Positions 1 through 8,985 of a DNA stretch of 64,000 nucleotides are shown in pieces; within the stretch, counting starts at the first letter, position 1; every line of letters starts with the position of its first letter. The translations under genes and the position numbers were made by a program. Source of the DNA: Chryseobacterium carnipullorum (GTDB taxonomy: Bacteria; Bacteroidota; Bacteroidia; Flavobacteriales; Weeksellaceae). The notes under the pieces were generated by a model that ran no database searches, was not told the origin of the DNA, and worked only from the letters and a program-made list of their open reading frames with translations. Where the stretch lies: positions 1 through 64,000 of the forward strand of contig NZ_FRCD01000015.1 of NCBI RefSeq assembly GCF_900142785.1, given 5' to 3'.

Positions 1-70
1 GATGTTCTGAAAATTTGCTCTTTTTCATAATGTTTAACAAACTAAATTTAATAATTTTAATTGGTCTGAA

Positions 71-105
71 AAACAGGGAAGTTTACCAAAACAGGGAAGT
101 TTACC
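71..105. repeat. Two 17-bp direct repeats, period 18
   Basis: The word AAACAGGGAAGTTTACC occurs at 71-87 and again at 89-105, identical and separated by one A. It lies downstream of the last glycosyltransferase of the polysaccharide cluster, in a gene-free stretch at the window edge. Its role is unknown; iteron-like or protein-binding repeats are possible, but two copies are too few to say. Confidence 0.6.
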
Positions 106-239
106 CTTGATCCGGAAAAGTTTTGTAAAAACTCTACTTTTGAATTTATTTAAGGTGGGTGAGATTACAAAATAACTTTTTACTATTTTTTACCATTACA
201 TAGAATAGTTATGATCGACAAAGAAGATTGTAATCTTCA

Positions 240-1115
240 CTACTTCCTACTATAATGATCATATAAAATAATTCCAACTATAAACGGTAAAAGTAAAAAA
301 GAAATAAAAGCATTTATTTTTGAAATTTTTGATTTTAAGTTATCTTTCTTATTATAAATTGAAAATCTCCAATAATTAATGATTGCTTTACATTTTTGAA
401 CAAAAGGAATATTAAATTTTGACAACTCCATATAATACAATGTTGAATTTATAGGAGAATTTTTTCTTATATCAAATGTTCTAGCTGTTAAACCATCATT
501 TAAATATTCTACCAAATAAGTAATATCTTCAAACCATAAAAATTTACAATCCTGACCGATTCTATTAAAAACCAAAGCTTCGGGGCAAAATTTTTCTTTT
601 GTAACAGGGAACTTATATTCCTTTAAAACAGATGTTCTAAAAACCTCACTCATGTCTCCATTCATCTTAAATTTAAAACGAAAATCAAAAGAGTTACAAA
701 TTAGATCTTTATCCATTTTATTACCAATAATATTATAGTCAAAGTAAGCTTTTCTTCCTGATACTCCTGCTATAGTGTAGTCATTACGTAAAGGCAAGTA
801 TCTCTCGTTAATTATTTGCAATGAATTCTCTGGAAGCTTATCATCACTATCCACAATAAAAAATAACTCCCCAATAGCTAAATCAACCCCTTTATTTATA
901 GCAATATGCTTTCCGGAATTTATCTGTTTATAATATCGGATACTAATTTTGTTTTCGTTAATAAATTTCTCAACAATAATTTCAGTATCATCTTTCGATC
1001 CATCATCAACTATTAACCATTCAAACTTGGTAAAGCTTTGATTACATAAGCTAGAATAAAGTCTTTCTAACAAATGAGATCTATTATAAGTAGGAGTGAA
1101 AATTGTTATCAACAT
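240..1115 (-). CDS. Glycosyltransferase family 2
   Basis: This is a cytoplasmic GT-A fold glycosyltransferase that should add one sugar to the lipid-linked repeat unit of a surface polysaccharide. The N-terminus has the GT2 nucleotide-binding pattern (TPTYNRS near residue 8, VDDGS at 36-40) and the metal-binding acidic cluster DSDD at 89-92. The C-terminal 25 residues form a hydrophobic segment that may touch the membrane. The length of 291 residues is normal for the family. The gene is the last one visible in a minus-strand polysaccharide operon, one base after its upstream neighbour. The donor and acceptor sugars cannot be read from the sequence. The cluster may continue beyond the left edge. 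Confidence 0.88.
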   Translation of the reverse strand: MLITIFTPTYNRSHLLERLYSSLCNQSFTKFEWLIVDDGSKDDTEIIVEKFINENKISIRYYKQINSGKHIAINKGVDLAIGELFFIVDSDDKLPENSLQIINERYLPLRNDYTIAGVSGRKAYFDYNIIGNKMDKDLICNSFDFRFKFKMNGDMSEVFRTSVLKEYKFPVTKEKFCPEALVFNRIGQDCKFLWFEDITYLVEYLNDGLTARTFDIRKNSPINSTLYYMELSKFNIPFVQKCKAIINYWRFSIYNKKDNLKSKISKINAFISFLLLPFIVGIILYDHYSRK

Positions 1116-1116
1116 A

Positions 1117-2028
1117 CTATTTAACTATTGGTCTTAAAAGCATTTTTAACATCAGCTTTATTTTGCTATCATCTATTTTAAAATCACTTGATAATACTTT
1201 TACAATTCTAAGAAATTTATTCTTTTCATTTACAATTGCAAAAAACTGTATATACTTTTGTCTCTTATTTGAATCTAATTCTTTTAAAAATTGCTGATAA
1301 AAAGCTTTTGTAAAATTATAATGAGTATTATCAAGTACTCCAAGTTCCGAAAAAAACTGTTTTTTTATTCTTTTTAAATGATTAACTTCTATATTATTTG
1401 TAACCTTATTAATATGACCCTGTCTGTATAGCATTAATTTTTCAGGAATATATAAAATTTTTCCGAAACTTAACAAAACTAAAGTAAGCAAATGATCATG
1501 CATTGATAAAATACTATTATTATATTGAAGCATATAATCTCTACATCTTCTATTAAAAAGAACCGCGCAGCCTTGTAATCCAGCATTTAAGAAAAGTTGA
1601 TCCGATAACTGATGTGGTTTACTTGTTGGAATTTGTTTATTAATTCCATTTCCATCGTAAAGATAGCCATTTGAATATATTCCAATTGCTGAATCAGATT
1701 CATTATTTTTTATAACATCATGTAATACTTGTAATTTTGATTCTAGCCAGATATCATCCTGATCACAGAAAATGATATATTCAGCTGATGAATTATTCAA
1801 TAGATGTAAAAAATTATTTGCTGCTCCTCCACATTTTACGTTATCTTCTAATAAATGAATTCTAGAATCTAACTTTTGATAATTTTTTAATATCTGAATT
1901 GTATTATCCGTAGAACCATCATCGTGTATCAAAAGTTTCCAATCTTTATGAGTTTGTCCAATAAGTGATAATATCTGATTTTCTACATAATTTTCACCAT
2001 TAAATGTAGCCATTAAAATATCAATCAT
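1117..2028 (-). CDS. Glycosyltransferase family 2 (rhamnosyltransferase-like)
   Basis: This second GT2 enzyme resembles the WcaA/RfbF-type glycosyltransferases of O-antigen and capsule clusters. It has MATFNGENYV near the N-terminus, HDDGST around 35-40 and the catalytic metal motif DQDD at 89-92 followed by IW. It has 303 residues and no membrane segment. Its start codon overlaps the end of the polymerase gene by four bases (ATGA), so translation is probably coupled. Rhamnosyltransferase activity is a family resemblance only; the actual sugar is unknown. Confidence 0.87.
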   Translation of the reverse strand: MIDILMATFNGENYVENQILSLIGQTHKDWKLLIHDDGSTDNTIQILKNYQKLDSRIHLLEDNVKCGGAANNFLHLLNNSSAEYIIFCDQDDIWLESKLQVLHDVIKNNESDSAIGIYSNGYLYDGNGINKQIPTSKPHQLSDQLFLNAGLQGCAVLFNRRCRDYMLQYNNSILSMHDHLLTLVLLSFGKILYIPEKLMLYRQGHINKVTNNIEVNHLKRIKKQFFSELGVLDNTHYNFTKAFYQQFLKELDSNKRQKYIQFFAIVNEKNKFLRIVKVLSSDFKIDDSKIKLMLKMLLRPIVK

Positions 2029-3185
2029 ATTCTTTTTAAATAGTAAGGTATTAATAAAATAATAAGGTATTGCAAGTATGTTGATAAATTAAGAAAAATA
2101 TTTTCTCCCATAAACTGTAAAGCTAGGCATGGGAAAACAATTGCAAATAATATAATAGCTAGTTCATTTTTAGAATTTGCAAATTTATATAAAATACCAA
2201 ATATAAATCCATAAATACTTCCGAATGTAAAAACTCCTAAATAACCAAAATCTTTGTAAAAAGGATACAAAATTGTATATACATTTGTTGGAATAGGTAC
2301 ATAAACATATGGTAAAATATTTTGCTTTACTTCATAACTACTACCTAAAGCATTAGCTACTGCATAAAAAAATCTAAATGTATAATTACCAGTTTGTAGT
2401 TCATACTGATGATTAATAGTATCAAAAGCAGACATACCAGCAAAAAGATATGTAGAAAAAGTTTCTAGAAAAGGAACACTTTTTTCCCAAGGGGCTAAAG
2501 ACCTAAAAAAAGTCACAATGCCCAGAAAAACAACAATGGTCGTTCCAAATTTTACAATTGCTTTTTTATTTAATTTTCCTTTAAAATATAAGATAACAAT
2601 TATCTCTATTAATAACATTACTATACTTGTTCTTGCAAGTGTTATCAAAGAGAGGAATATTGCTATTGCTAAAACAATGTAATATCTTTTTTTTGAAATT
2701 TTATCAAAATAAAATGTAAACAATAGGCATACAATATTTGCTAAATTATAAACATATGCCAAAGGACCTAAAGAGAATGTACTATCTTCATCAATTCCAG
2801 TATTCATTAATCTAAGTTTAAGAAAAAATAGCTCTGGCCCAACTTTCAAAGCTTCTCTAACAATGAGGAATATCGCAATAGGGGCACAAATAATCACTAA
2901 GTAATAATAAATTGTAAATATTTTAGGATTAAAAATAGAAGTTTGAGTATTGATCTTAAATGACAGAGTAAAAAAAGCAACACTCATAAAAGATAATATC
3001 CATAGAATTAGGGATAATAAAAATTGGCTTTGTAATTGATATATATTATGTGGAACAATATTAAATAATAATAGTATAATTCCCCAAATGAAGGGCATTA
3101 TAAATAATGGATTCAATATTTTTTTGTCATAAATATATCCTATAAATGACAATAATAATAACATAAATCCTATAAATAAACTCAT
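2025..3185 (-). CDS. O-antigen/capsule repeat-unit polymerase, Wzy-like
   Basis: This is a polytopic inner-membrane protein of 386 residues with about ten hydrophobic helices and a larger periplasmic loop in the second half (around residues 225-300), the layout of Wzy polymerases. Wzy proteins join lipid-linked repeat units into polymer on the periplasmic face. They share little sequence, so the call rests on topology and on position between the flippase and the glycosyltransferases. It overlaps the flippase gene by one base (TAATG) and the next glycosyltransferase by four. An O-antigen ligase is a less likely alternative. Confidence 0.75.
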   Translation of the reverse strand: MSLFIGFMLLLLSFIGYIYDKKILNPLFIMPFIWGIILLLFNIVPHNIYQLQSQFLLSLILWILSFMSVAFFTLSFKINTQTSIFNPKIFTIYYYLVIICAPIAIFLIVREALKVGPELFFLKLRLMNTGIDEDSTFSLGPLAYVYNLANIVCLLFTFYFDKISKKRYYIVLAIAIFLSLITLARTSIVMLLIEIIVILYFKGKLNKKAIVKFGTTIVVFLGIVTFFRSLAPWEKSVPFLETFSTYLFAGMSAFDTINHQYELQTGNYTFRFFYAVANALGSSYEVKQNILPYVYVPIPTNVYTILYPFYKDFGYLGVFTFGSIYGFIFGILYKFANSKNELAIILFAIVFPCLALQFMGENIFLNLSTYLQYLIILLIPYYLKRI

Positions 3186-4447
3186 TATATATATTTGTAT
3201 TTCTTTATAAAATAAAGCATAGAAACAAAAATTATCATTTCCACAATTAGCATACTATATACTGCTCCTTCAACATTAAAATAATAAATTAATATTATAG
3301 AAATAGGTAAACTTAATATTCCAACTGTAGTATAAATTTTTGAAAAAACTTTTTTCTGCAACTCGTGTCCCAAGCCTAATAATCCTAACTGACCTAATAT
3401 ACCTCCCAAAGCTATTGGAAAAATCATTAATATAAAAATACTAAATAAGTCACCTGAGCTATTATATCCTTTTAAAAATTTATCAATTATAACATTTTGA
3501 AATAATTTTGTAAAAACGAAAGTAATTAGCATAATTAAAAAAGTGCTAATTAATATTATCTTAAATATTCTTTTAGCTTTTTCAAAATCAACAATTTTCA
3601 ACTTTGCAATTACAGGAAAGCAAGCCTGATTCATTGGACCCAGAACTCCAAAACACAAAACCCTTACAATTCTTTCCATAGCACCAAACAATCCTACATT
3701 GTAAGAAGATGAAAAAAAACCAAGTAATAAGGTTAAGCTATTAGTATACAAACTGATAGAAGAATTAGATAGAAAAATTAACCATGATTCTTTAATTTCA
3801 TCAATATACACTTGCATTTCCTTTAATCTTACATTTTGAAAATAAAATCTATGCGTTCTATAAATGTAAATGATTGAGATTACACCTGCAAATAGAATAG
3901 CTAAAGATTGTATAAAAATTGCAATATGAGAATCTGTAGATTTTTTCACAAATACAAATAGAAAAGGATAGGTAAGCAATTTTGAAATTATATTTATGAA
4001 ACTTAGTTGTCGCATTTTATTTAGACCTTGAAACCACCAAACGGGGAAAAGAGTGGTTCCAAGAACCATCACCATAGACATTATTATCGCTTCACGATAA
4101 AAATAAATTTTATCCGAAATAAAAATTCCAATTAATATTAAAATTATAGAAATAAAGAATAAAAAAATTTTTATTATTGTTATATTCCAATAAATTTGTT
4201 TAACTATTATTTCAGATTCAGAATTTTCTGCTATTTTTTTTGTCGCAGATAAATTAAACCCGAAATCAACTAATAAAATTAAAAATTGCGATGTAGCAAA
4301 TGCAAAACTATATTTACCGAAATCTTCACTTGACAATACAATTAACAAGTAAGGTAAAGTTATAAGTGGCAAAAGATAATTTAATCCCTGTACTAAATAT
4401 AGATAAAAAGAATTTTTAATGATATTTTTTAAATCATTGTTGCTCAT
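3185..4447 (-). CDS. Polysaccharide repeat-unit flippase, Wzx-like
   Basis: This 420-residue membrane protein of the MOP superfamily has about twelve predicted helices. The N-terminal NSFYLYLVQGLNYLLPL followed by LPYL and a phenylalanine-rich second helix (FGKYSFAFATSQ) is typical of Wzx/RfbX translocases. It should flip the undecaprenyl-linked repeat unit across the inner membrane. The start codon shares one base with the stop of the dehydrogenase gene, as in the preceding and following junctions. Neighbouring Wzy, Wzc and Wza support a Wzx/Wzy-dependent pathway rather than an ABC export route. Confidence 0.87.
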   Translation of the reverse strand: MSNNDLKNIIKNSFYLYLVQGLNYLLPLITLPYLLIVLSSEDFGKYSFAFATSQFLILLVDFGFNLSATKKIAENSESEIIVKQIYWNITIIKIFLFFISIILILIGIFISDKIYFYREAIIMSMVMVLGTTLFPVWWFQGLNKMRQLSFINIISKLLTYPFLFVFVKKSTDSHIAIFIQSLAILFAGVISIIYIYRTHRFYFQNVRLKEMQVYIDEIKESWLIFLSNSSISLYTNSLTLLLGFFSSSYNVGLFGAMERIVRVLCFGVLGPMNQACFPVIAKLKIVDFEKAKRIFKIILISTFLIMLITFVFTKLFQNVIIDKFLKGYNSSGDLFSIFILMIFPIALGGILGQLGLLGLGHELQKKVFSKIYTTVGILSLPISIILIYYFNVEGAVYSMLIVEMIIFVSMLYFIKKYKYI

Positions 4448-5739
4448 TATAATCTTCCATCTACTAAATTTCTATCTAAACATCCTTTTGTATCGAAAAT
4501 AACAGTATTCTCTTTTTTTAACTTTTTAAGATCAATTTCTAAAAATTCTTTATGAGAAACTGCTAAAATAATAGAATCATATTTTTTATTTTCAATCAGA
4601 GAGTTTAAAATACCCAAACCATAATCATTTTGTACTTCTTCAATTCTTGCCCAAGGATCATAAATATCTACATTTATTCCATACTCAATTAATTCTGAAT
4701 AAATATTTAAAACTTTTGTATTTCTTATATCAGGGCAGTTTTCTTTAAATGTAACCCCCAAAATTAAAGCATCAGAGTTCTTAATAATTCCACCTTTAGC
4801 AATAAGAAGTTTTATTACCTTGGAAGCTATAAAATGCGCAATAGAATCATTTACACGCCGTCCAGACAAAATAACATCAGGATGATATCCTAATTGTTCT
4901 GCTTTATGAGCTAAATAGTATGGATCTACAGAAATGCAGTGGCCTCCCACTAATCCTGGTTTATATTTCAGAAAATTATATTTGGTTCCTGCTGCTTCCA
5001 AAACATCATTAGTATCTATACCAATCCTATCAAAAATTAAAGCTAATTCGTTTACAAAGGAGATATTAACATCTCTTTGAGCATTTTCAATAGCTTTAGA
5101 AGCTTCAGCCACTTTTATACTTGGAGCCATATGTGTTCCAGCAGTAATTATATTTTTATATAAATTATCTACTTCTTCAGCGGTTTCTTTATTTGATCCA
5201 GAAGTAACTTTTTTAACATTTGTAAGTGTATTTATCTTATCTCCGGGATTTATTCTTTCAGGAGAATATCCAACAAAGAAATCCTGATTAAATTTTAGTT
5301 TAGAATATCTCTCAAGAACAGGCACGCATTCTTCTTCAGTACAACCGGGAAAAACCGTTGATTCATAAATGACAATATCGCCTATTTTAATTATTTCACC
5401 AAGCATTTTTGAAGCTGAAATAAGAGGGTTTAGATCAGGAGCATTAAATTTATCTATTGGCGTTGGGACAGTAACAATATAAATATTACAGTCGGCAATA
5501 TCTGATAAATCAGAAGTCGCTTTATATCCACGTAATCCTTGAAAAATTGAATAATTATTTAATTCACTAATAAATTTATCTGCATTAGCCTCAAGAGTAA
5601 TATCGATGCCCCTATTAAGTTGATTAACTCTTTCAATATTTATATCAAATCCAAAAACAGGATGATATTTAGCAAATTCTAAAGCTAATGGAAGACCAAC
5701 ATAGCCTTGTCCCACAACTGCAATTTTATATTGTTTCAT
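4447..5739 (-). CDS. UDP-sugar 6-dehydrogenase (WbpA/TviB type)
   Basis: This cytoplasmic NAD-dependent enzyme oxidises C6 of a UDP-hexose, most likely UDP-N-acetylglucosamine or -galactosamine, to the uronic acid. The Rossmann motif GQGYVG is at 10-15, ESTVFPGC near 126-133, and the catalytic cysteine Cys268 lies in GGHCISVDPYYL, the form seen in WbpA, WecC and TviB. The length of 430 residues fits that subgroup. It lies between the kinase and flippase genes, with one-base TAATG overlaps on both sides. A uronic-acid sugar in the polymer is therefore likely. Substrate specificity between gluco and galacto forms is not decided here. Confidence 0.9.
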   Translation of the reverse strand: MKQYKIAVVGQGYVGLPLALEFAKYHPVFGFDINIERVNQLNRGIDITLEANADKFISELNNYSIFQGLRGYKATSDLSDIADCNIYIVTVPTPIDKFNAPDLNPLISASKMLGEIIKIGDIVIYESTVFPGCTEEECVPVLERYSKLKFNQDFFVGYSPERINPGDKINTLTNVKKVTSGSNKETAEEVDNLYKNIITAGTHMAPSIKVAEASKAIENAQRDVNISFVNELALIFDRIGIDTNDVLEAAGTKYNFLKYKPGLVGGHCISVDPYYLAHKAEQLGYHPDVILSGRRVNDSIAHFIASKVIKLLIAKGGIIKNSDALILGVTFKENCPDIRNTKVLNIYSELIEYGINVDIYDPWARIEEVQNDYGLGILNSLIENKKYDSIILAVSHKEFLEIDLKKLKKENTVIFDTKGCLDRNLVDGRL

Positions 5740-8123
5740 TAATTAAATAAATTTTTAATTTTATCCAACCATGTTTCATGCTCAACATTGTTATAGCCAT
5801 ATCCATACTTATTACTATACCCTAAGTTTTCTCTACTAACATCATTTAGAACAAAACCTACATTTTTAATCTTGTTTTGATCAATATTATTATTAGCAAA
5901 TTCAAGAAGAGCTTTCTCTGTGTATTTAGATCTAGAAACATAAATTGTAATATCTGCTAAATCAGATATTAAAAATGTATCTGTAACTAATAATAATGGG
6001 GCTGTATCTAAGATAATATAATCATAAATCAACTTAAGTTCATTCAGTAAAGATTTGCATTTGCCATTAGATAAAAGCTCTGTAGGATTGGGAGGAATCA
6101 TTCCAGAATATATTACATCTAAATATGGATTAAAAGATGATACATGAATAATATCTTCTACTTTAGTCTTATCCGAATAAAGGTATTCGGTAAGTCCAAT
6201 TAAACCTTTTCTTGCAGGATTATATCTTTGTAATTGAGGATTTCTAATATCAGAACCGATTATAATAGCTTTCTTCTTAGGATTGGCAAGTGTTAATGCT
6301 AAATTTACTGATGTAAATGTTTTTCCTTCGCCTTTAACAGTAGAAGTAACAAAAACAACTTTTCCCTTACTTGCTGTTTTAGGCAACATAAAATTCATAT
6401 TAGTAATTAGAATTCTAAATGCTTCTGCCATTGGAGTAATATCATTCATCTCAACAATATCAGAATCTCCTTTTCCAATACTTGGAAGTTCGGCAATAAC
6501 AGGCGCGTTTACAAGTTTTTCTAAGTCATGCTTAGTTTCTAATTTATTATTAAATAATTCTCTTAAATATATTAAAATAAAAGGAATTATTAACCCTATT
6601 AGTAGAGAGACAAAAAGTATAATTGTTCTTTTAGGGGACACAGGAAAGGGTGATGCGTACGCTTCATCAATTACTCTAGCCTTTGGAGCAACAATAGATT
6701 CAGATATGGCAGTTTCCTCTCTTTTTTGAAGTAATAAAAGATATAAGTTTTCTTTTATCTGTTGTTGTCTTTCAATATTTCTGAATATTTTTTCTATCGA
6801 TGGTAATTTTGATATTTTTCCTGAGACTTTATTCTGTTCTCCTAAATATTCATTTCTAGCTAATTCTAGACCTGCTTTATTTCTCTGTAAACTCTGAAAT
6901 ATTGAAGAACGCAAAGTAATAATTTGTTTCGAAATATCTATTACTGTTGGGTTTTCTTGTGTCGCAGATTCTAATAGTCTATTTCTTTGTAGAACCAATT
7001 GATTATACGTTACAATTCCTGATACAGCTTCAGGACTATTTAAACCAACATTCACAGGAAGAGCTTGAAATTGTCCCTGTTTTGAAACAAAATCAATTAA
7101 CACATTTGTTAACTCTATTTGTGCATCAATTTCTAACTGCTTTGCTCTTGCTGCAGCTGAACTTTCTAAATCAATTTTAGCCTCAGTTACAATATCTGTT
7201 AACTGATTTTTTGATTTAAAATTTTCTTTTTCGTTCTCTACATCACCTAATTCAATAGAAAGTTTTCTTATTCTATCATCAATAAAGTCTAAAGTTTTCC
7301 TTGACTCTGAATTTTTATCAAGAATTGCATCTTTGTTGTATGCAACAACTAAAGATTTAATAATATCAATTGCTTTTGATATTTGAGGATTATTTAAACT
7401 TAACGTTACTACTGTAGCATCTTTATTTACTAAACCAACATTTAAAGCACCTTGAAAAGCGGCAACTTTATTTTCTAACGGTGTTATACTAAATTTGAGA
7501 TTTTTCAAATCAATTTTATTAACCAGTGATGGATCAAATCTTTTGTTTTTAGATATAATTATATTAGCATGAGGAAGACTTATTGTTCTGTCAAATTCCG
7601 AGACTATTTCCTTTTTTAATTCATCTGAAGAAACAATCAACTTATTTCCTTCAATTTTTAAATCAAATAAATGTTCAGGCAATTTCTCTACTCTTTTCTC
7701 TTGTAGTACTCGTATTACTATGGGAGATGTTTCTTTATAAAGTTCCGTAGTTATAATTTTACCTTTTACAAAAATATCTGCCTGTAAGTTCTCTGAACTC
7801 ACAACCTCTCTCATTAGCTTTTTAGACTTTAAAATTTCAATTTCATTATCTACACTGTTAGTTTTCATACCTCCAAAGCCAGATAAGTCTTGTAGTACAT
7901 TAATTTCACTATTTGAAGATCCAGCTTTTGAATCTTTAATGAGGATTGTAGAATGAATATTAAAAATAGGTGTCATAAATTTCAATGATACGTACCCTAT
8001 AGTTAATGTAAAAATAAAGCTAATAATAAACCAATACCATTTCCGTATGTATGGTTTTAATATTGTCTTAATTTCTAAACTTTTATCGCTTACTTCGACA
8101 TGAGAAGATTTATGATTATCCAT
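5739..8123 (-). CDS. Polysaccharide co-polymerase / tyrosine autokinase, Wzc-like
   Basis: This inner-membrane BY-kinase controls chain length and export of the polysaccharide. The N-terminal Wzz domain starts with a transmembrane helix near residues 30-50 and is followed by a long periplasmic coiled-coil region. A second helix lies near residue 500. The cytoplasmic kinase domain has Walker A (TVKGEGKT), an A' aspartate segment (IIGSDIRNP) and Walker B (ILDTAPLLL). The C-terminal tail is tyrosine-rich (GYSNKYGYGYNN), the usual autophosphorylation cluster. At 794 residues it is a full-length fused Wzc. It overlaps the dehydrogenase gene by one base and follows the export lipoprotein by eight bases. 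Confidence 0.93.
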   Translation of the reverse strand: MDNHKSSHVEVSDKSLEIKTILKPYIRKWYWFIISFIFTLTIGYVSLKFMTPIFNIHSTILIKDSKAGSSNSEINVLQDLSGFGGMKTNSVDNEIEILKSKKLMREVVSSENLQADIFVKGKIITTELYKETSPIVIRVLQEKRVEKLPEHLFDLKIEGNKLIVSSDELKKEIVSEFDRTISLPHANIIISKNKRFDPSLVNKIDLKNLKFSITPLENKVAAFQGALNVGLVNKDATVVTLSLNNPQISKAIDIIKSLVVAYNKDAILDKNSESRKTLDFIDDRIRKLSIELGDVENEKENFKSKNQLTDIVTEAKIDLESSAAARAKQLEIDAQIELTNVLIDFVSKQGQFQALPVNVGLNSPEAVSGIVTYNQLVLQRNRLLESATQENPTVIDISKQIITLRSSIFQSLQRNKAGLELARNEYLGEQNKVSGKISKLPSIEKIFRNIERQQQIKENLYLLLLQKREETAISESIVAPKARVIDEAYASPFPVSPKRTIILFVSLLIGLIIPFILIYLRELFNNKLETKHDLEKLVNAPVIAELPSIGKGDSDIVEMNDITPMAEAFRILITNMNFMLPKTASKGKVVFVTSTVKGEGKTFTSVNLALTLANPKKKAIIIGSDIRNPQLQRYNPARKGLIGLTEYLYSDKTKVEDIIHVSSFNPYLDVIYSGMIPPNPTELLSNGKCKSLLNELKLIYDYIILDTAPLLLVTDTFLISDLADITIYVSRSKYTEKALLEFANNNIDQNKIKNVGFVLNDVSRENLGYSNKYGYGYNNVEHETWLDKIKNLFN

Positions 8124-8131
8124 TAATTTTT

Positions 8132-8950
8132 TTATTTCTTAAATAAACCTACGACTACTGCTATAGCCGTTACCGCTATTGATGCTGCTGTTAAATAAAG
8201 ACCTGTATTAGGATTTTGTCTAGATGTAATATCTTTAGTCTTGTTTGCTGGAACAATAATTGCATCTCCCTGCCTCAGATAATAATAGGGAGAATTAATT
8301 AAATTTGCATCCTGCAAATTTATTTTTCCATGAGTAATAACACCATTTTCTGTTCTAATAACTAAAACATCGTTTCTTTCTCCATAAATCGTCAAATCAC
8401 CAGCTAAACCTAAGGCGTTTAGTATTGTCCCTTGTCCATTTGCAATAACGTAGTCTCCTTGTTTATTAACCTCTCCTAATATAGTAACTTTAAAATTAGA
8501 AAGTCTAACACTCACTGTAGGATTAATAACGTATTTCGTCATTCTATCGCGCAATTCATCTTTAAATTGTATTAAGGATCTTCCTGAAGTGTTGAGTTTC
8601 CCCAAAACTGGAAAATCTATATTTCCGTCTCCATCTACAATATAAGTAGGTCCGGAAATAGTAGTCATCCCCTGATTCGGAGTATTTCCTCCGGCAAGAT
8701 TATTTGTCTGGACTAATTCAGATGAAGAATAGTTTTGATTAAAAGGTTTTACTACATCCATATCTTTTGCAGTAATCAAAATTACTAACTGATCACCGAT
8801 TTGTATAGTAGAACCAGAATTCTTAGTAGAAGCATCTACAGCTACCTGCTCTATATTCTGCATATAATTGAGATCATTTTTTGCATTTTGGTTAGTTTTA
8901 CATGAAATCAACCAGAATGCCATCAATACAACAAATATCTTACTTTTCAT
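8132..8950 (-). CDS. Polysaccharide export outer-membrane lipoprotein, Wza-like
   Basis: This protein forms or contributes to the outer-membrane exit channel for the polymer. It starts with a lipoprotein signal peptide whose lipobox LISC places the lipidated cysteine at residue 17. A polysaccharide export domain follows (GDQLVILI; DGDGNIDFPVLGKL), then an SLBB domain (VTILGEVNKQGDY). The C-terminus is a hydrophobic segment ending in GLFKK. The length of 272 residues is short, like other Bacteroidota Wza homologues. It directly precedes the Wzc gene, its usual partner. Confidence 0.92.
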   Translation of the reverse strand: MKSKIFVVLMAFWLISCKTNQNAKNDLNYMQNIEQVAVDASTKNSGSTIQIGDQLVILITAKDMDVVKPFNQNYSSSELVQTNNLAGGNTPNQGMTTISGPTYIVDGDGNIDFPVLGKLNTSGRSLIQFKDELRDRMTKYVINPTVSVRLSNFKVTILGEVNKQGDYVIANGQGTILNALGLAGDLTIYGERNDVLVIRTENGVITHGKINLQDANLINSPYYYLRQGDAIIVPANKTKDITSRQNPNTGLYLTAASIAVTAIAVVVGLFKK

Positions 8951-8985
8951 ATTTTAAAATTGTACAAATATACATTTATATTTTT

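Noticed and set aside
6283..6729. Plus-strand open frame opposite the Wzc kinase gene
   Set aside because: It lies inside a clear kinase gene with Walker motifs; the opposing product is rich in Ile, Ser and Thr with no domain.
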